Under the pieces are notes generated by a model. It had not been told where the DNA came from. It made no database searches and was given only the letters and a program-made list of their open reading frames with translations. From Deltaproteobacteria bacterium (lineage in GTDB: Bacteria; Desulfobacterota; GWC2-55-46), in NCBI GenBank assembly GCA_016219075.1, contig JACRCJ010000040.1, positions 1-31,301 of the forward strand: a stretch of DNA of 31,301 nucleotides. The letters run 5' to 3'. Both the position numbers and the translations under genes were made by a program. Positions 17,293 to 25,928 of this stretch are shown piece after piece (the stretch's first letter is position 1; each line of letters opens with the position of its first letter).

Positions 17293-17314
17293 TTTAAAGC
17301 ACCGGTGTTTTAAA
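17293..17314. promoter_or_regulatory. Inverted repeat TTTAAA-N10-TTTAAA (site 2), near-perfect 22-bp palindrome
   Basis: The two TTTAAA half sites lie at 17293-17298 and 17309-17314, and the 10-bp centre GCACCGGTGT is itself a palindrome except for one G/T pair. Ten of eleven symmetric base pairs match. It ends 39 bp before the radical SAM start codon and is followed by an AT-rich stretch. The spacing between half sites is identical to site 1 at 15646-15667. Confidence 0.6.
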
Positions 17315-17353
17315 AGTGTTAAAAATAAATAGAACAAGAACGGAGGAAGATCA

Positions 17354-18802
17354 ATGAGGATAAGCATAATAAGTCCGAACTTCTCAAGCGATGTTTCGGT
17401 AGTGGATATCGGGATGACTTATCTGGCCACTTACATAAACGAGAGGACCGGGCACAAGGCCAACATCATAGACTTTACATATCACAGGGGGGACTGGCAG
17501 AAGCACCTTAAAAGGAATATCGAAAGGTTCAAGCCCGATATCATCGGCATATCCACCGTCTCGATGTTCATGCAGTACACGAAGAGGCTCGCAAAGGAGA
17601 TAAAGGAGAAGTACAAGCTGCCTGTGATACTCGGCGGCTACCACCCCACACTCTGCCCGGAAGACGCCATAGCGCCCGCGGAGGTCGACGCGATATGCAT
17701 CGGCGACGGGGAGTTCGCCCTTACCGAGTACCTCGATGCGATGAAAAACGGGACGACCAGGAAAGGCATAAAGGGCATCTGGTACAAGGAGGACGGGAAG
17801 ATATGCAAGAACACTCTACGCGAGCTTATTCAGGACGTTGACAGCCTTCCGATACCAAACTACGACCTCTGGGAAGACCTCGACAAGTTCATATTCTACA
17901 ACGGGGTCATCTACTTCATCGGCACCAGGGGATGTCCGTTCCCCTGCACCTACTGCTCGGAGTTCCCGATGAGGGACGCGGTGCCCGGAAAGCACTTCAG
18001 AGTGAGGGACCCAAGGGCGTATGCCAGGGAGATGAAGACGCAGTACGAGAAGTACAAGGACAGGGGCATGAAGGTGGCGCACACCTTCGATCCTGTATTC
18101 TCCATAAACAGGGACTGGGTCAGGGACTTCACCGACGAGTACATAAAGATAGGGATGTCAGAGGTCCTTCCTTTCTCATGCTTCACAAGGGCGGACACGA
18201 TAGACGAGGAGAGGATAGAGATGCTCGCCAGGGCCAACCTGAAGGTCGCAAGGATCGGCATCGAGGCCGGCAACGAGCGGATACGCAAGGAGGTGTACGA
18301 AAAAAACATCCCTACCGAACAGTACAGGAAGGTCTTCAAGCTCCTGCATGACAAGGGGGTGGCGGTCACCGGGTACAACATCCTCGGCGGCCCGGGGGAG
18401 ACGATAGAGACGATGCAGGAGACTTTCGAGCTCGTTAAGGAGCTGAAGGTGGACCGCCCGATATTCTTCACCTACCGTCCCCTTCCGAAGACAAAGGGCG
18501 CTGCTCAGGTCGTCGAGCTCGGCGGGAAGATCGACAGTAACACGTGGGACAAGATCGACAGCCTCCATCAGCTTTCCAATGTCTACACGAAGTCTCTTAC
18601 TCCGAAACAGATAGTGCGTTTCAGGCGGAAATGCCTCATGTACTTCGTGACCAAGAGGGCCGTGAAGCTCATCAAGGAACAGAAGGCGATGTTTTTCGTC
18701 AACTTCCTCAAGTACCTGGCCAAGGGCATAAGCGACGGGATACACCCGCAGTATGTGGTCGGGTACTTCTTCGTAAGCGGCGGGAAAAACGTTATCTCGT
18801 AG
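17354..18802 (+). CDS. B12-binding-type radical SAM protein 3
   Basis: This 482-aa protein starts at ATG 17354, preceded by CGGAGGAAG. The N-terminal domain (VVDIGMTYLATYINE, RFKPDIIGISTVS, LGGYHPTLCPEDA, CIGDGEFALTEYLDAM) is of the B12-binding type without the DxHxxG histidine. The core cluster ligands are Cys194, Cys198 and Cys201 in GTRGCPFPCTYCSEF. They are followed by HTFDPVFSINRDW, RIGIEAGNERIRKEVYEKN and GYNILGGPGETIET. The gene is separated from the FAD gene by 254 bp containing a stem and a palindrome, so it may begin a new transcript with the SPASM, 1041-aa and 680-aa genes. The substrate is unknown; a modification of a sugar or lipid of the glycan pathway is inferred from context. 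Confidence 0.87.
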   Translation: MRISIISPNFSSDVSVVDIGMTYLATYINERTGHKANIIDFTYHRGDWQKHLKRNIERFKPDIIGISTVSMFMQYTKRLAKEIKEKYKLPVILGGYHPTLCPEDAIAPAEVDAICIGDGEFALTEYLDAMKNGTTRKGIKGIWYKEDGKICKNTLRELIQDVDSLPIPNYDLWEDLDKFIFYNGVIYFIGTRGCPFPCTYCSEFPMRDAVPGKHFRVRDPRAYAREMKTQYEKYKDRGMKVAHTFDPVFSINRDWVRDFTDEYIKIGMSEVLPFSCFTRADTIDEERIEMLARANLKVARIGIEAGNERIRKEVYEKNIPTEQYRKVFKLLHDKGVAVTGYNILGGPGETIETMQETFELVKELKVDRPIFFTYRPLPKTKGAAQVVELGGKIDSNTWDKIDSLHQLSNVYTKSLTPKQIVRFRRKCLMYFVTKRAVKLIKEQKAMFFVNFLKYLAKGISDGIHPQYVVGYFFVSGGKNVIS

Positions 18803-18837
18803 CTTTGCACAGGGGATGGGGGTCAATAGAAGTTTAA

Positions 18838-20007
18838 ATGCAAAAAAACGGCGGGTCTCTCATGTCAAACCTGAAAGAAAAGATAAAGCTCCTGAAGGCA
18901 ACCATAAAAAAGGACAAGCCCCTGTACGTGCAGTTCGCGGTCAGCAAGAACTGCGACCTTAAATGCCGCATGTGCCAGGCCGTTGAATCGAGGAAGCACG
19001 AAAGGGAGCTGACCGTCACAGAGATCAAAAAGCTGGCGCGGATCCTCGCGGAGCTTGAGATCGGGGTCCTTGTCCTGACCGGAGGCGAGCCGCTCTTGAG
19101 AAAAGACCTGCCGGAGATAGTAGAGGCCTTCACCCGGCAGGGCATAAGCGTGAGGCTCCAGACCAACGCCACTCTGGCTACGGACAGGAGGGTTGAATCC
19201 CTTGTGAGCGCCGGGCTCAAGGAGGTGACAATCTCGCTTGACACGCTTGACCCGGTCAAGCAGGACAACATCAACGGCAGCGTTGGCTCATGGATGAGGA
19301 TAATAAGAGGGCTTTCTGTTTTTTCAAGGCACCTCCCGCTCAAGGGTAACATGTCGGGGATAAATATAGTCGTCTCAAAGCTGAACCTTCATGAGATACC
19401 GGAACTGATAAGGTTCACTACCGAAATAGGTTTCTACGCCTCGCTTATCCCGGTGCATGTATCGGCGAACGGGGACGGCAAAAGGGAGAAGGCCGGTGAA
19501 TTTATCGTCAGGGCCGACTCGCCCGACTTCGCTTTCACCGAAGAGGACCACTCTCTGCTTGATTCAGTCTATTCAAGGGTGTTGCAGATGAAAAAAAGCG
19601 GGTTTCTCGTCTACAACTCAAACAGGTTCCTGAAGGAGAGCCCGGATTTCCTCAAGCACAAAAAGATACACTGGAAGTGCGACAGCCCGACGCTGTATTT
19701 TTCCATCAGCCCCGAAGGGAGGTTCCTGCCGTGCGTTGACATAAAGACCGATAAATCGATGCTCGGCAGCGATTTCATAGAGACATACAGGTCGTCTGAC
19801 TTCGTAAGCGAGATTAAGGAGATAGTCAATAAGTGCCCCGGCTGCATGTACGCCTGCTGGCCGGAGATAACATATCTCTGCAGGGACCCTCTGGTCTTCA
19901 CGGAGCGGATGATACAGGGGGTGAAGGTCGGCAGGTACTCAAGGAGGCTACTGACGATGGAAGAGATGGTTAAAAAGGCCGAGGAGATCAGAAACGGTGG
20001 GTGGTAA
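18838..20007 (+). CDS. Radical SAM/SPASM-domain protein
   Basis: This 389-aa protein has no B12-binding domain. The cluster motif is SKNCDLKCRMC (Cys39, Cys43, Cys46), followed by VLTGGEPLLRKDLPE and the SAM-contact region TISLDTLDP. The C-terminal 120 residues have the spaced cysteines of a SPASM/Twitch-type domain (KCDSPTLYFSISPEGRFLPC, KCPGCMYACW, LC), which would hold one or two auxiliary iron-sulfur clusters. SPASM enzymes modify peptides, proteins or small molecules. No candidate precursor peptide was found beside it, so a sugar or lipid substrate is as likely. ATG 18838 is listed as start; ATG 18862 is an equally possible alternative. The next gene starts 11 bp before its stop. Confidence 0.87.
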   Translation: MQKNGGSLMSNLKEKIKLLKATIKKDKPLYVQFAVSKNCDLKCRMCQAVESRKHERELTVTEIKKLARILAELEIGVLVLTGGEPLLRKDLPEIVEAFTRQGISVRLQTNATLATDRRVESLVSAGLKEVTISLDTLDPVKQDNINGSVGSWMRIIRGLSVFSRHLPLKGNMSGINIVVSKLNLHEIPELIRFTTEIGFYASLIPVHVSANGDGKREKAGEFIVRADSPDFAFTEEDHSLLDSVYSRVLQMKKSGFLVYNSNRFLKESPDFLKHKKIHWKCDSPTLYFSISPEGRFLPCVDIKTDKSMLGSDFIETYRSSDFVSEIKEIVNKCPGCMYACWPEITYLCRDPLVFTERMIQGVKVGRYSRRLLTMEEMVKKAEEIRNGGW

Positions 20008-23000
20008 GCTAAGGGGTATTTTCAACCCCGGAGGCAGGACTTTCCCGATCATCGTCCTTGCGGCGGTGTTGCTGCTCCTCACCGGGCGCTACCTTCTGTA
20101 CGGCGTGCCTCATGAGTTCCTGACAGGCGAGTACAAGGCGACCTTCGAGGGTGATTACGACTTCACTCTCGAGCTCTATAACTCGTTCAGAGTCTGGCGG
20201 TCATTGCCGCTCTGGAGCGAGACCTACTCGGGCCCGATTGCCGTCTTCGCCTCCAACCTGCATGTATTCGAAGAGGCACTGCTCTATCCGCTTACGCATG
20301 ACCTTGCCGTCTCAATAAAGATCCTGCAGGCAATACAGTTTTTTGTCGCCGGAGTTGGGATGTATCTTCTCTCTGACCATCTCTTCAAGGACCGCGTTGC
20401 GGCGGCCTTCTCGGCGGTCCTTTACATGTTCACCCCGTTCTACATAGGGCACCTGTTGAGCTACCTCCACTACACAGGCGTGTACCTGCTGGCCCCGCTC
20501 GTGTACCTCTTTATCTTGAAGACATTCGAGGAGCGAAGCTATTATTACGCCGCGGCGCTGTCGCTGGTGACGGCCTACTCTCTTCTTTCACACCCGCAGA
20601 ATGTTTTTATCGGCGGGCTCTTTTATTCGCTCTTCTTTATCATGGTATTCTTGCACGGTCTCTATGAGAGCGTCACTGACGGGGAGATGCGCCCGTATCT
20701 AAAAAGGATATCCACAGTTACGGCGTTCATAATAATATGCGTCTTCCTTCTGGCGGCTTTTATAACCCTGCCGACCCTGGTCGATAATTACCCGTACCTG
20801 AGGACCTCGTGGGTCAAGGGCGCGGGCGAGATGGTAAAGGTCGATTCAGGCCACATAAGCACCCACTCGCAAACGCTCCTCGGGTCGATCACTCTGCAGC
20901 ACTGGCCCTGGTTTCAGACGCCGCTTAAAGGCGGCGAGTATCCGCCGTGGGGATATACGGCCGTTTACATGCTGCCGTTCGCCTTCGCCGCAGCCTCACT
21001 GCTGATAAACGTGACATGGATAACCGTAGTATTTCTCGTGCTGACTGTGCTTTCTGTCCAGACCGCGCTCGGCATACACGGGAGACCCGACCTTTTTTCT
21101 CTCGCCTCGAAGTACATCCCTTTTTTCGGGATGTCGAGGACCCCGTACGCCTATATCAACAGCGCCATACTCGTCTTCTGCCTCTTCGCGTCCGTTACAT
21201 TCGGCTGGTTCTCCGGAAAGCTGACCGGAGACAAGACCCGTGCCACATGGGCCGGATGGGCGCTCTTCGCGCTCCTCGTCGTTCCGTATCTCATGGCTGC
21301 GAGGTACTACGGGAACGACTACAACTGGACCCTTATATCGTCCAAGGAGCCCAGGTACTTGTCTTCGGTCTGGGGCTGGCTGGAGAAGAACAACAAGGAG
21401 CGGGCCAGGGTGATAGAGACCTGCGGCATACCGACGGCGATGCTCCTCACCAGCAGGATGCTTCCCAACGAAGTCGACCTTTTGGAGAGGTACCATAAAA
21501 AAGATTACCTCGGCGCTTACCTCTCGCTTTTGGGCTTCAAATACATCATAACCCCGTCAATGCATTCGCAGCGCGACAAGACCTTCGATGTAAAGGGATA
21601 CATGGTCCCCTCGGTATTTGACAGGACGGAGAGCATGGAGGAGTACTACTCGGCTCTTACTACCGAGTACTACTATATCTACGAGAGGCTCAAGGCGGAC
21701 CCCGGCTTTAAGGCGCATACGGCGGGGACAAAGGATGTGGCGATATTCGAAAACGGGAGCGCTTTCAAGGACTACGAGCTTTATCCCGCAAGGGCGATCA
21801 TGGTGCTGGGCGGGACCGAGGCATATGACATTCTCAATATCGAAAGGTTTAAAAGAGGGCTCAGACCGGCCCCTGTCTTTATCGCAGAGAGCGATAACCT
21901 CAATAAGCTCGGCGAGCTTAAAAAAGCCTCCGCCGACCTTGTGCTGCACAACACGGACGCGTTGGACTTGCTGATGCTTCTCAGAGGCGGGAAGATGACC
22001 AGATTCAGGCCGGCTCCCGAGAAGCCGCGGGACTGGGACCTGTCGATCTTCTCGTTCGGCATTCAGCAGCCCTTCCCGCAGCAGGACCACTCGATCGGCA
22101 ATTCTCTCTTCGGTGAGATGACCTTCTCGGACTACGCCATTACGACAAAGGTCAAGGGGAGCGTGCTCAGGAACTACTTCGATATCAAAAGCCGCGGACG
22201 CTACAGGGTGATGCTCCGCGCCTATTGCTCGGAGGATTCGGGTGATCTCTCGGCCGCTATTGACAGTATGGCTGAAAAGACGGTGAAGACTGACGGCGCG
22301 AGGGGATACAACTGGATTACGCTCTGGGAGGGCGAGCTTGAGCCGGGCGGACACTCCGTCGAGATAAGGACTCAGGACTCCAAGCCCGTATATCTCGACA
22401 CGGTGGCTATCGGGGAGCCGGCGATGATCGACATGGGAGCTGCCTCTGTCTTTGATTCGTTCGACCAGAGCGTGACCTACGTAGAGAACTTCAGGAGGTT
22501 TAAGGTGTCGGATGAAAAGGCCTTGACCGTAGTCAATGTCGGCAGCACCGGCCGTTACCGCCCCTCCGTTAGGCTCGCGCGTTTCGCCGGGTTGAGAAAC
22601 GGCCCGCCGGTCCGGGTCCTTATCGATAATAGACAGGCCGGAGAGATAAGAGTGAAAGACCTTAAAGACAGGGGGGTCGAGTTCAGACTCCCGGAGGTGG
22701 TCCTTTCCCCCGGGCCGCACACGATAAGTATCGAAAACCTGCAAACCGGCGTCTGGTTCGACTACTTCTCCTTATTCGCAGAGGGTACGCGGGCCGAAGA
22801 AAAGGCTCCTTCGTTCGAGTATAAAAAAACCGGGCCGTCGTCATATTCGTTTGAGGTCGATTCAACGGCGCCTCTTTTCGTGGTCTTCAACGAGACGAAT
22901 TACCCGGGATGGAGGATGGAGATAGACTCGAAGGGTCATAAGCCCTATATAACGAATATGTTCATGAACGGCTTCATCGTCCCCGGAGGCGGAAAAAAGA

Positions 23001-23122
23001 CACATGCCAATATTGTTTATTCGAACACGGCGCAGAGAACAGGGGTCTGGGCTTCTATTGTGACTTTTTTCGTACTTATCGGTTTTTTGTTCATAGGAAG
23101 AAAAGGGAAGGGCAGGGGCTAA
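19997..23122 (+). CDS. Giant GT-C-like membrane protein with two carbohydrate-binding-like domains and YfhO-like C-terminus
   Basis: This 1041-aa protein starts at GTG 19997, overlapping the SPASM gene. Residues 14-438 hold about twelve membrane segments with an acidic first loop (FEGDYDFTLELYNSFR). The soluble part has, in order: an alpha/beta segment at about 599-670 (AIMVLGGTEAYDI to ADLVLHNTDALDLLMLL), shared with the 1133-aa protein at 5293-8694; a jelly-roll-like domain at about 734-808 (GRYRVMLRAYC ... LEPGGHSVEIR ... YLDTVAIG); a second one at about 850-930 (GRYRPSVRLARF ... LSPGPHTISIENL ... WFDYFSL); and the YfhO-type block ETNYPGWRMEID ... NGFIVPGGG at about 965-1000. A last membrane segment follows. 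It is probably an extracytoplasmic sugar transferase; this is inferred from topology and context. Confidence 0.75.
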   Translation: MGGKLRGIFNPGGRTFPIIVLAAVLLLLTGRYLLYGVPHEFLTGEYKATFEGDYDFTLELYNSFRVWRSLPLWSETYSGPIAVFASNLHVFEEALLYPLTHDLAVSIKILQAIQFFVAGVGMYLLSDHLFKDRVAAAFSAVLYMFTPFYIGHLLSYLHYTGVYLLAPLVYLFILKTFEERSYYYAAALSLVTAYSLLSHPQNVFIGGLFYSLFFIMVFLHGLYESVTDGEMRPYLKRISTVTAFIIICVFLLAAFITLPTLVDNYPYLRTSWVKGAGEMVKVDSGHISTHSQTLLGSITLQHWPWFQTPLKGGEYPPWGYTAVYMLPFAFAAASLLINVTWITVVFLVLTVLSVQTALGIHGRPDLFSLASKYIPFFGMSRTPYAYINSAILVFCLFASVTFGWFSGKLTGDKTRATWAGWALFALLVVPYLMAARYYGNDYNWTLISSKEPRYLSSVWGWLEKNNKERARVIETCGIPTAMLLTSRMLPNEVDLLERYHKKDYLGAYLSLLGFKYIITPSMHSQRDKTFDVKGYMVPSVFDRTESMEEYYSALTTEYYYIYERLKADPGFKAHTAGTKDVAIFENGSAFKDYELYPARAIMVLGGTEAYDILNIERFKRGLRPAPVFIAESDNLNKLGELKKASADLVLHNTDALDLLMLLRGGKMTRFRPAPEKPRDWDLSIFSFGIQQPFPQQDHSIGNSLFGEMTFSDYAITTKVKGSVLRNYFDIKSRGRYRVMLRAYCSEDSGDLSAAIDSMAEKTVKTDGARGYNWITLWEGELEPGGHSVEIRTQDSKPVYLDTVAIGEPAMIDMGAASVFDSFDQSVTYVENFRRFKVSDEKALTVVNVGSTGRYRPSVRLARFAGLRNGPPVRVLIDNRQAGEIRVKDLKDRGVEFRLPEVVLSPGPHTISIENLQTGVWFDYFSLFAEGTRAEEKAPSFEYKKTGPSSYSFEVDSTAPLFVVFNETNYPGWRMEIDSKGHKPYITNMFMNGFIVPGGGKKTHANIVYSNTAQRTGVWASIVTFFVLIGFLFIGRKGKGRG

Positions 23123-23126
23123 GACG

Positions 23127-25169
23127 ATGGCCATGGAAAAAAGAGAGTACCCCTTGAGGAGAGACTACCTGCTTTTGGCCATACTCGCGGCCCCTGCTCT
23201 CCTTCTTTTATTCACGATAGGCAGGTACTACGGATACTACTACGACAACAAGTTCTTCAACCTCCTGACCCTTGAGATATGGGAGCACTTCAGGCTATAC
23301 CTTTATCTCGGGTCGCACTATCATGTACCCTCCTCGATATTTTCTTATCTCGCGTATCCTTTCTTTCTGCTCCTGGGGCCCGGAGATTTCCCGCTGGAGC
23401 TTCTGGCGGCCGTCTTCCATATCGCAACCGTATACTTCTCATTCAGGCTCGGCGAGAGGTTCCACGGCAGAGCGCTCGGACTTCTTTTTGCCCTCTTCGC
23501 GGGTCTTGGACCGATCCACCTCATACAGGTCTATACGCTGCCGGACCTGTCGTTCGCGATTTTTTTAAACATCTCGGCGGTCTACTATTTTCTCACCGGG
23601 TTCAAGGACCTCTCCAGGCAAAAACTCGTTCTCGGGGCTGTCCTTTATTCGCTCGGCTGTTTTCAGGCCGTTTACTCGCTCCTTCTGTTCCCGTTCTTTA
23701 TCTTCTACTCTTTTGCGCATCTCATAGGACCCTCTGAAGGCTTTTGCCGCATGGAAAACCGGGCGCGCATGTACAGAAGACGGGTCGTGGCGGCCCTTTT
23801 TTTTATCGCGGCTGTTCCGGCGTACACCTACATCTATCTCCTCTTCAAGTTTACATTCATGCAGAACGCCAAGTCGGCGGTCCTGATGCTCCTTCTCCCT
23901 GCCGCAATTCTTTTAACGGCAAGAATAAGACGGCCGTTTACGAGGGTCCGCTCAGAGTTCCCGTTCCTCTTCGTTTTAGTGACGCTTGCGCTCCTTTCTT
24001 ACTTCGACCTCATCGTTCAGATCGATTACTTCTTCTTCGACCACTCGTTCGGTTACTTCCTCGACGCTACAAGGGCTGGCGGGTACGGCGGACGCCCTCC
24101 GGTAAGATACATGGGGACGGAGCTCTTTATCTACGGCGTGCCGATATACATGTCGGTGCTTACATCCGTCTACGAGTTCGCCGGGAGCAGCTTCGCGAAG
24201 TCGTCTTTCAACCTCGATGCGCTTAAACACCTGTACTCGAGCTATTTCGTTGTCTCGTACCCCGCTACCGTAAGGCTCTTTTTCTTTATCGGTCTCATAA
24301 GCGTTGCCGCTGGTTCTGTAAAAAGGTTCATCGCCGATAAAAAATTCCCGCTCTTCTACATCTACCCTCTTGTGTGGCTCGCCGCTGCAAGCGCCCCCCT
24401 TATAGACCTCGGCCCTGATTACTACAACATAAGGAGGGTATACATACTCCCTCTGCCGTATATATTCACCGCCTTCGGCGTCCTTGGAGTCGCCGCCGCC
24501 GCGGCGTCCGTTGCCGAATGGGCCGGTCTCTGCTCAAATAAACAGCGCGTTGCGGTCTTTTTCTCCGTAGCCCTCGCGGTCTTCATAAGCGCCGATCAGA
24601 TTTGGTTTTCCGTCAGGAACATCTTTCAGAAGTACACGCACGACAAGGAAGAATCGATGTTCTTCAAGCTCTTCTACGGCCACTACTACGGCAGGTCATA
24701 CAAGGAGGTAGGGGACTTTTTGTTAAAGGATATGCCGCCGCAGAAGGACGGAATTATAAACTCTGTGCTTATATACTCCATACCGGAGGACACCCCTTAC
24801 GGAAGGGCGATGCCTCTTTTTAATACCGTTAACTGGTATACCAACAACAGGGTCAGGACGATTTGCGACTTCAAGGACAAGAGCATCGAACTCTACGGCA
24901 CCCCTCAAGGGCTTATCAATTACCTTGATAGTTTCTTCAAACCGGACCCTGATGTAGCGGCCGTCTATGTGGCCGATTATGTGGACGAAGAGAACAAGAA
25001 CTTCTCGGTCTTCTCAAGGCTCTACCCCCGCTTGAAGCCTTACGCTGTCGTGGACGACGACGGGGTGAAAAGGTTTGACGTCAAACTCTTCAAATTCGAG
25101 AGGGAGAGCTGGAAAGAGAAGCTAAGGGAGGCCGGGTACGGCCTGGAAGCTGTAGCCGTAGCTCCGTAG
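23127..25169 (+). CDS. GT-C-like membrane glycosyltransferase (PMT/GT39-like)
   Basis: This 680-aa protein begins 4 bp after the previous stop. Residues 10-490 contain about twelve hydrophobic segments. The first external loop carries acidic and aromatic residues (YGYYYDNKFFNLLTLEIWE) in the place where GT39-type enzymes hold their catalytic Asp, and the second region LGPGDFPLELLAAVFHIATV is typical of the group. The last 170 residues are soluble and probably extracytoplasmic (DKEESMFFKLFYG, YSIPEDTPYGRAMPLF, RTICDFKDKSIELYG). It lacks the jelly-roll and YfhO-like parts of the 1041-aa neighbour. As the last gene of the locus it may add one sugar from a polyprenyl-phosphate donor; family placement rests on topology and weak motifs. 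Confidence 0.75.
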   Translation: MAMEKREYPLRRDYLLLAILAAPALLLLFTIGRYYGYYYDNKFFNLLTLEIWEHFRLYLYLGSHYHVPSSIFSYLAYPFFLLLGPGDFPLELLAAVFHIATVYFSFRLGERFHGRALGLLFALFAGLGPIHLIQVYTLPDLSFAIFLNISAVYYFLTGFKDLSRQKLVLGAVLYSLGCFQAVYSLLLFPFFIFYSFAHLIGPSEGFCRMENRARMYRRRVVAALFFIAAVPAYTYIYLLFKFTFMQNAKSAVLMLLLPAAILLTARIRRPFTRVRSEFPFLFVLVTLALLSYFDLIVQIDYFFFDHSFGYFLDATRAGGYGGRPPVRYMGTELFIYGVPIYMSVLTSVYEFAGSSFAKSSFNLDALKHLYSSYFVVSYPATVRLFFFIGLISVAAGSVKRFIADKKFPLFYIYPLVWLAAASAPLIDLGPDYYNIRRVYILPLPYIFTAFGVLGVAAAAASVAEWAGLCSNKQRVAVFFSVALAVFISADQIWFSVRNIFQKYTHDKEESMFFKLFYGHYYGRSYKEVGDFLLKDMPPQKDGIINSVLIYSIPEDTPYGRAMPLFNTVNWYTNNRVRTICDFKDKSIELYGTPQGLINYLDSFFKPDPDVAAVYVADYVDEENKNFSVFSRLYPRLKPYAVVDDDGVKRFDVKLFKFERESWKEKLREAGYGLEAVAVAP

Positions 25170-25542
25170 CCTGTCCATGACTCCACCCCCGGCGGCAAAG
25201 TCTGTAGCCAGCCCATTCATCTATTTGCGTCCTCTCCATAGTGATTAAAAAAAAGTCCGCATCAGAATACCCTCTCTCGCGCTCCTCCCAGAAACGCTGA
25301 GTACCGTATACTTGAAGCGTCCCTGAGTCTCGCTTTTTTTCCTTCCACGGTCTATCTCTTGTTTGACTTTCTGGAGACAACCATGTGAAAATTATCTCCC
25401 GGTTAAAGGATTTTGAATGAGAGGGCGCACGGCTTAAGATCCCCTTCGGAAGTTATGATGGGGCAAGCGGGCTCTTCGGCCTGCCCGCGAATCGAGGCCC
25501 TTTTTTCAAGCCGTCTCCTGAACTGAAAAAGGAAGGGTGAGT
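25170..25542. other. 373-bp gene-free stretch between the glycan locus and the DUF488 gene
   Basis: No convincing coding region was found on either strand. A minus-strand open frame at 25090-25380 starts at TTG without a ribosome binding site and overlaps the end of the 680-aa gene, so it was not accepted. The stretch contains an A8 run (25247-25254), T-rich patches, and at its right end a GC-rich hairpin with a T6 run that is listed separately. It probably marks the end of the glycan transcription unit. Confidence 0.6.
25461..25506 (+). terminator. Terminator-like hairpin upstream of the DUF488 gene
   Basis: GCGGGC (25467-25472) pairs with GCCCGC (25483-25488) around a 10-nt loop containing TTCG. 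Outside it, GGGC (25461-25464) can pair with GCCC (25497-25500), and a T6 run follows directly at 25501-25506. It lies about 290 bp after the glycan locus and 37 bp before the DUF488 start codon. It may therefore end long transcripts or attenuate the DUF488 gene. Confidence 0.5.
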
Positions 25543-25890
25543 ATGATAAAGATGAAATCCGTATACGACCCAAGGTCCTCCGGCGACGGGGTGCGGGTGC
25601 TTGTCTCAAGGTATTGGCCGAGGGGGGTTAAAAAAGAGGCCGTGGACCGCTGGTTTAAAGACCTCGGGCCTTCCCCGGCGCTTATAAAGTCCTGGAAAGC
25701 GGGAGAGATAACATGGAGCGAGTTCAAGAAGAGATATAAGAAAGAGCACGGGTCGGAAGACTGGAGGCGGGCCTTTGAGGAGCTCAAGGGCCTTTTAAGC
25801 GGCTTGAAAGGGGGTGACGCGACACTTCTTTGCACATGCAGGGAAGGGGAGCGCTGCCACAGGCAGATACTTAACGATATGCTCGGGTGA
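25543..25890 (+). CDS. DUF488 family protein (YeaO-like)
   Basis: This 115-aa protein matches the DUF488 pattern: YDPRSSGDGVRVLVSRYWPRG at the N-terminus, DRWFKDLGPSPALIKSW in the middle, and the cysteine-containing C-terminal block LLCTCREGERCHRQIL. The length is normal for the family. The biochemical function is not established; members are small soluble proteins often found beside stress or regulatory genes. ATG 25543 was chosen because AAGGGTG lies about 5 bp upstream; GTG 25537 is in frame. It converges on the 441-aa gene with only 38 bp between stop codons and no visible terminator there. Confidence 0.88.
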   Translation: MIKMKSVYDPRSSGDGVRVLVSRYWPRGVKKEAVDRWFKDLGPSPALIKSWKAGEITWSEFKKRYKKEHGSEDWRRAFEELKGLLSGLKGGDATLLCTCREGERCHRQILNDMLG

Positions 25891-25928
25891 GGAAGTACAT
25901 TTTAACGGGACAAGGCATTAGTAGGGCC

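Noticed and set aside
17100..17353. Cobalamin riboswitch before a B12-type radical SAM gene
   Set aside because: The conserved B12 box and the GCCACTG element were not found by eye.
21557..22744. 395-aa open frame on the minus strand
   Set aside because: It lies wholly inside the 1041-aa membrane protein, has no recognisable domain and an odd basic composition; a shadow frame.
25090..25380. 96-aa minus-strand open frame in the gap before the DUF488 gene
   Set aside because: TTG start, no ribosome binding site, overlaps the end of the 680-aa gene, and no family resemblance.
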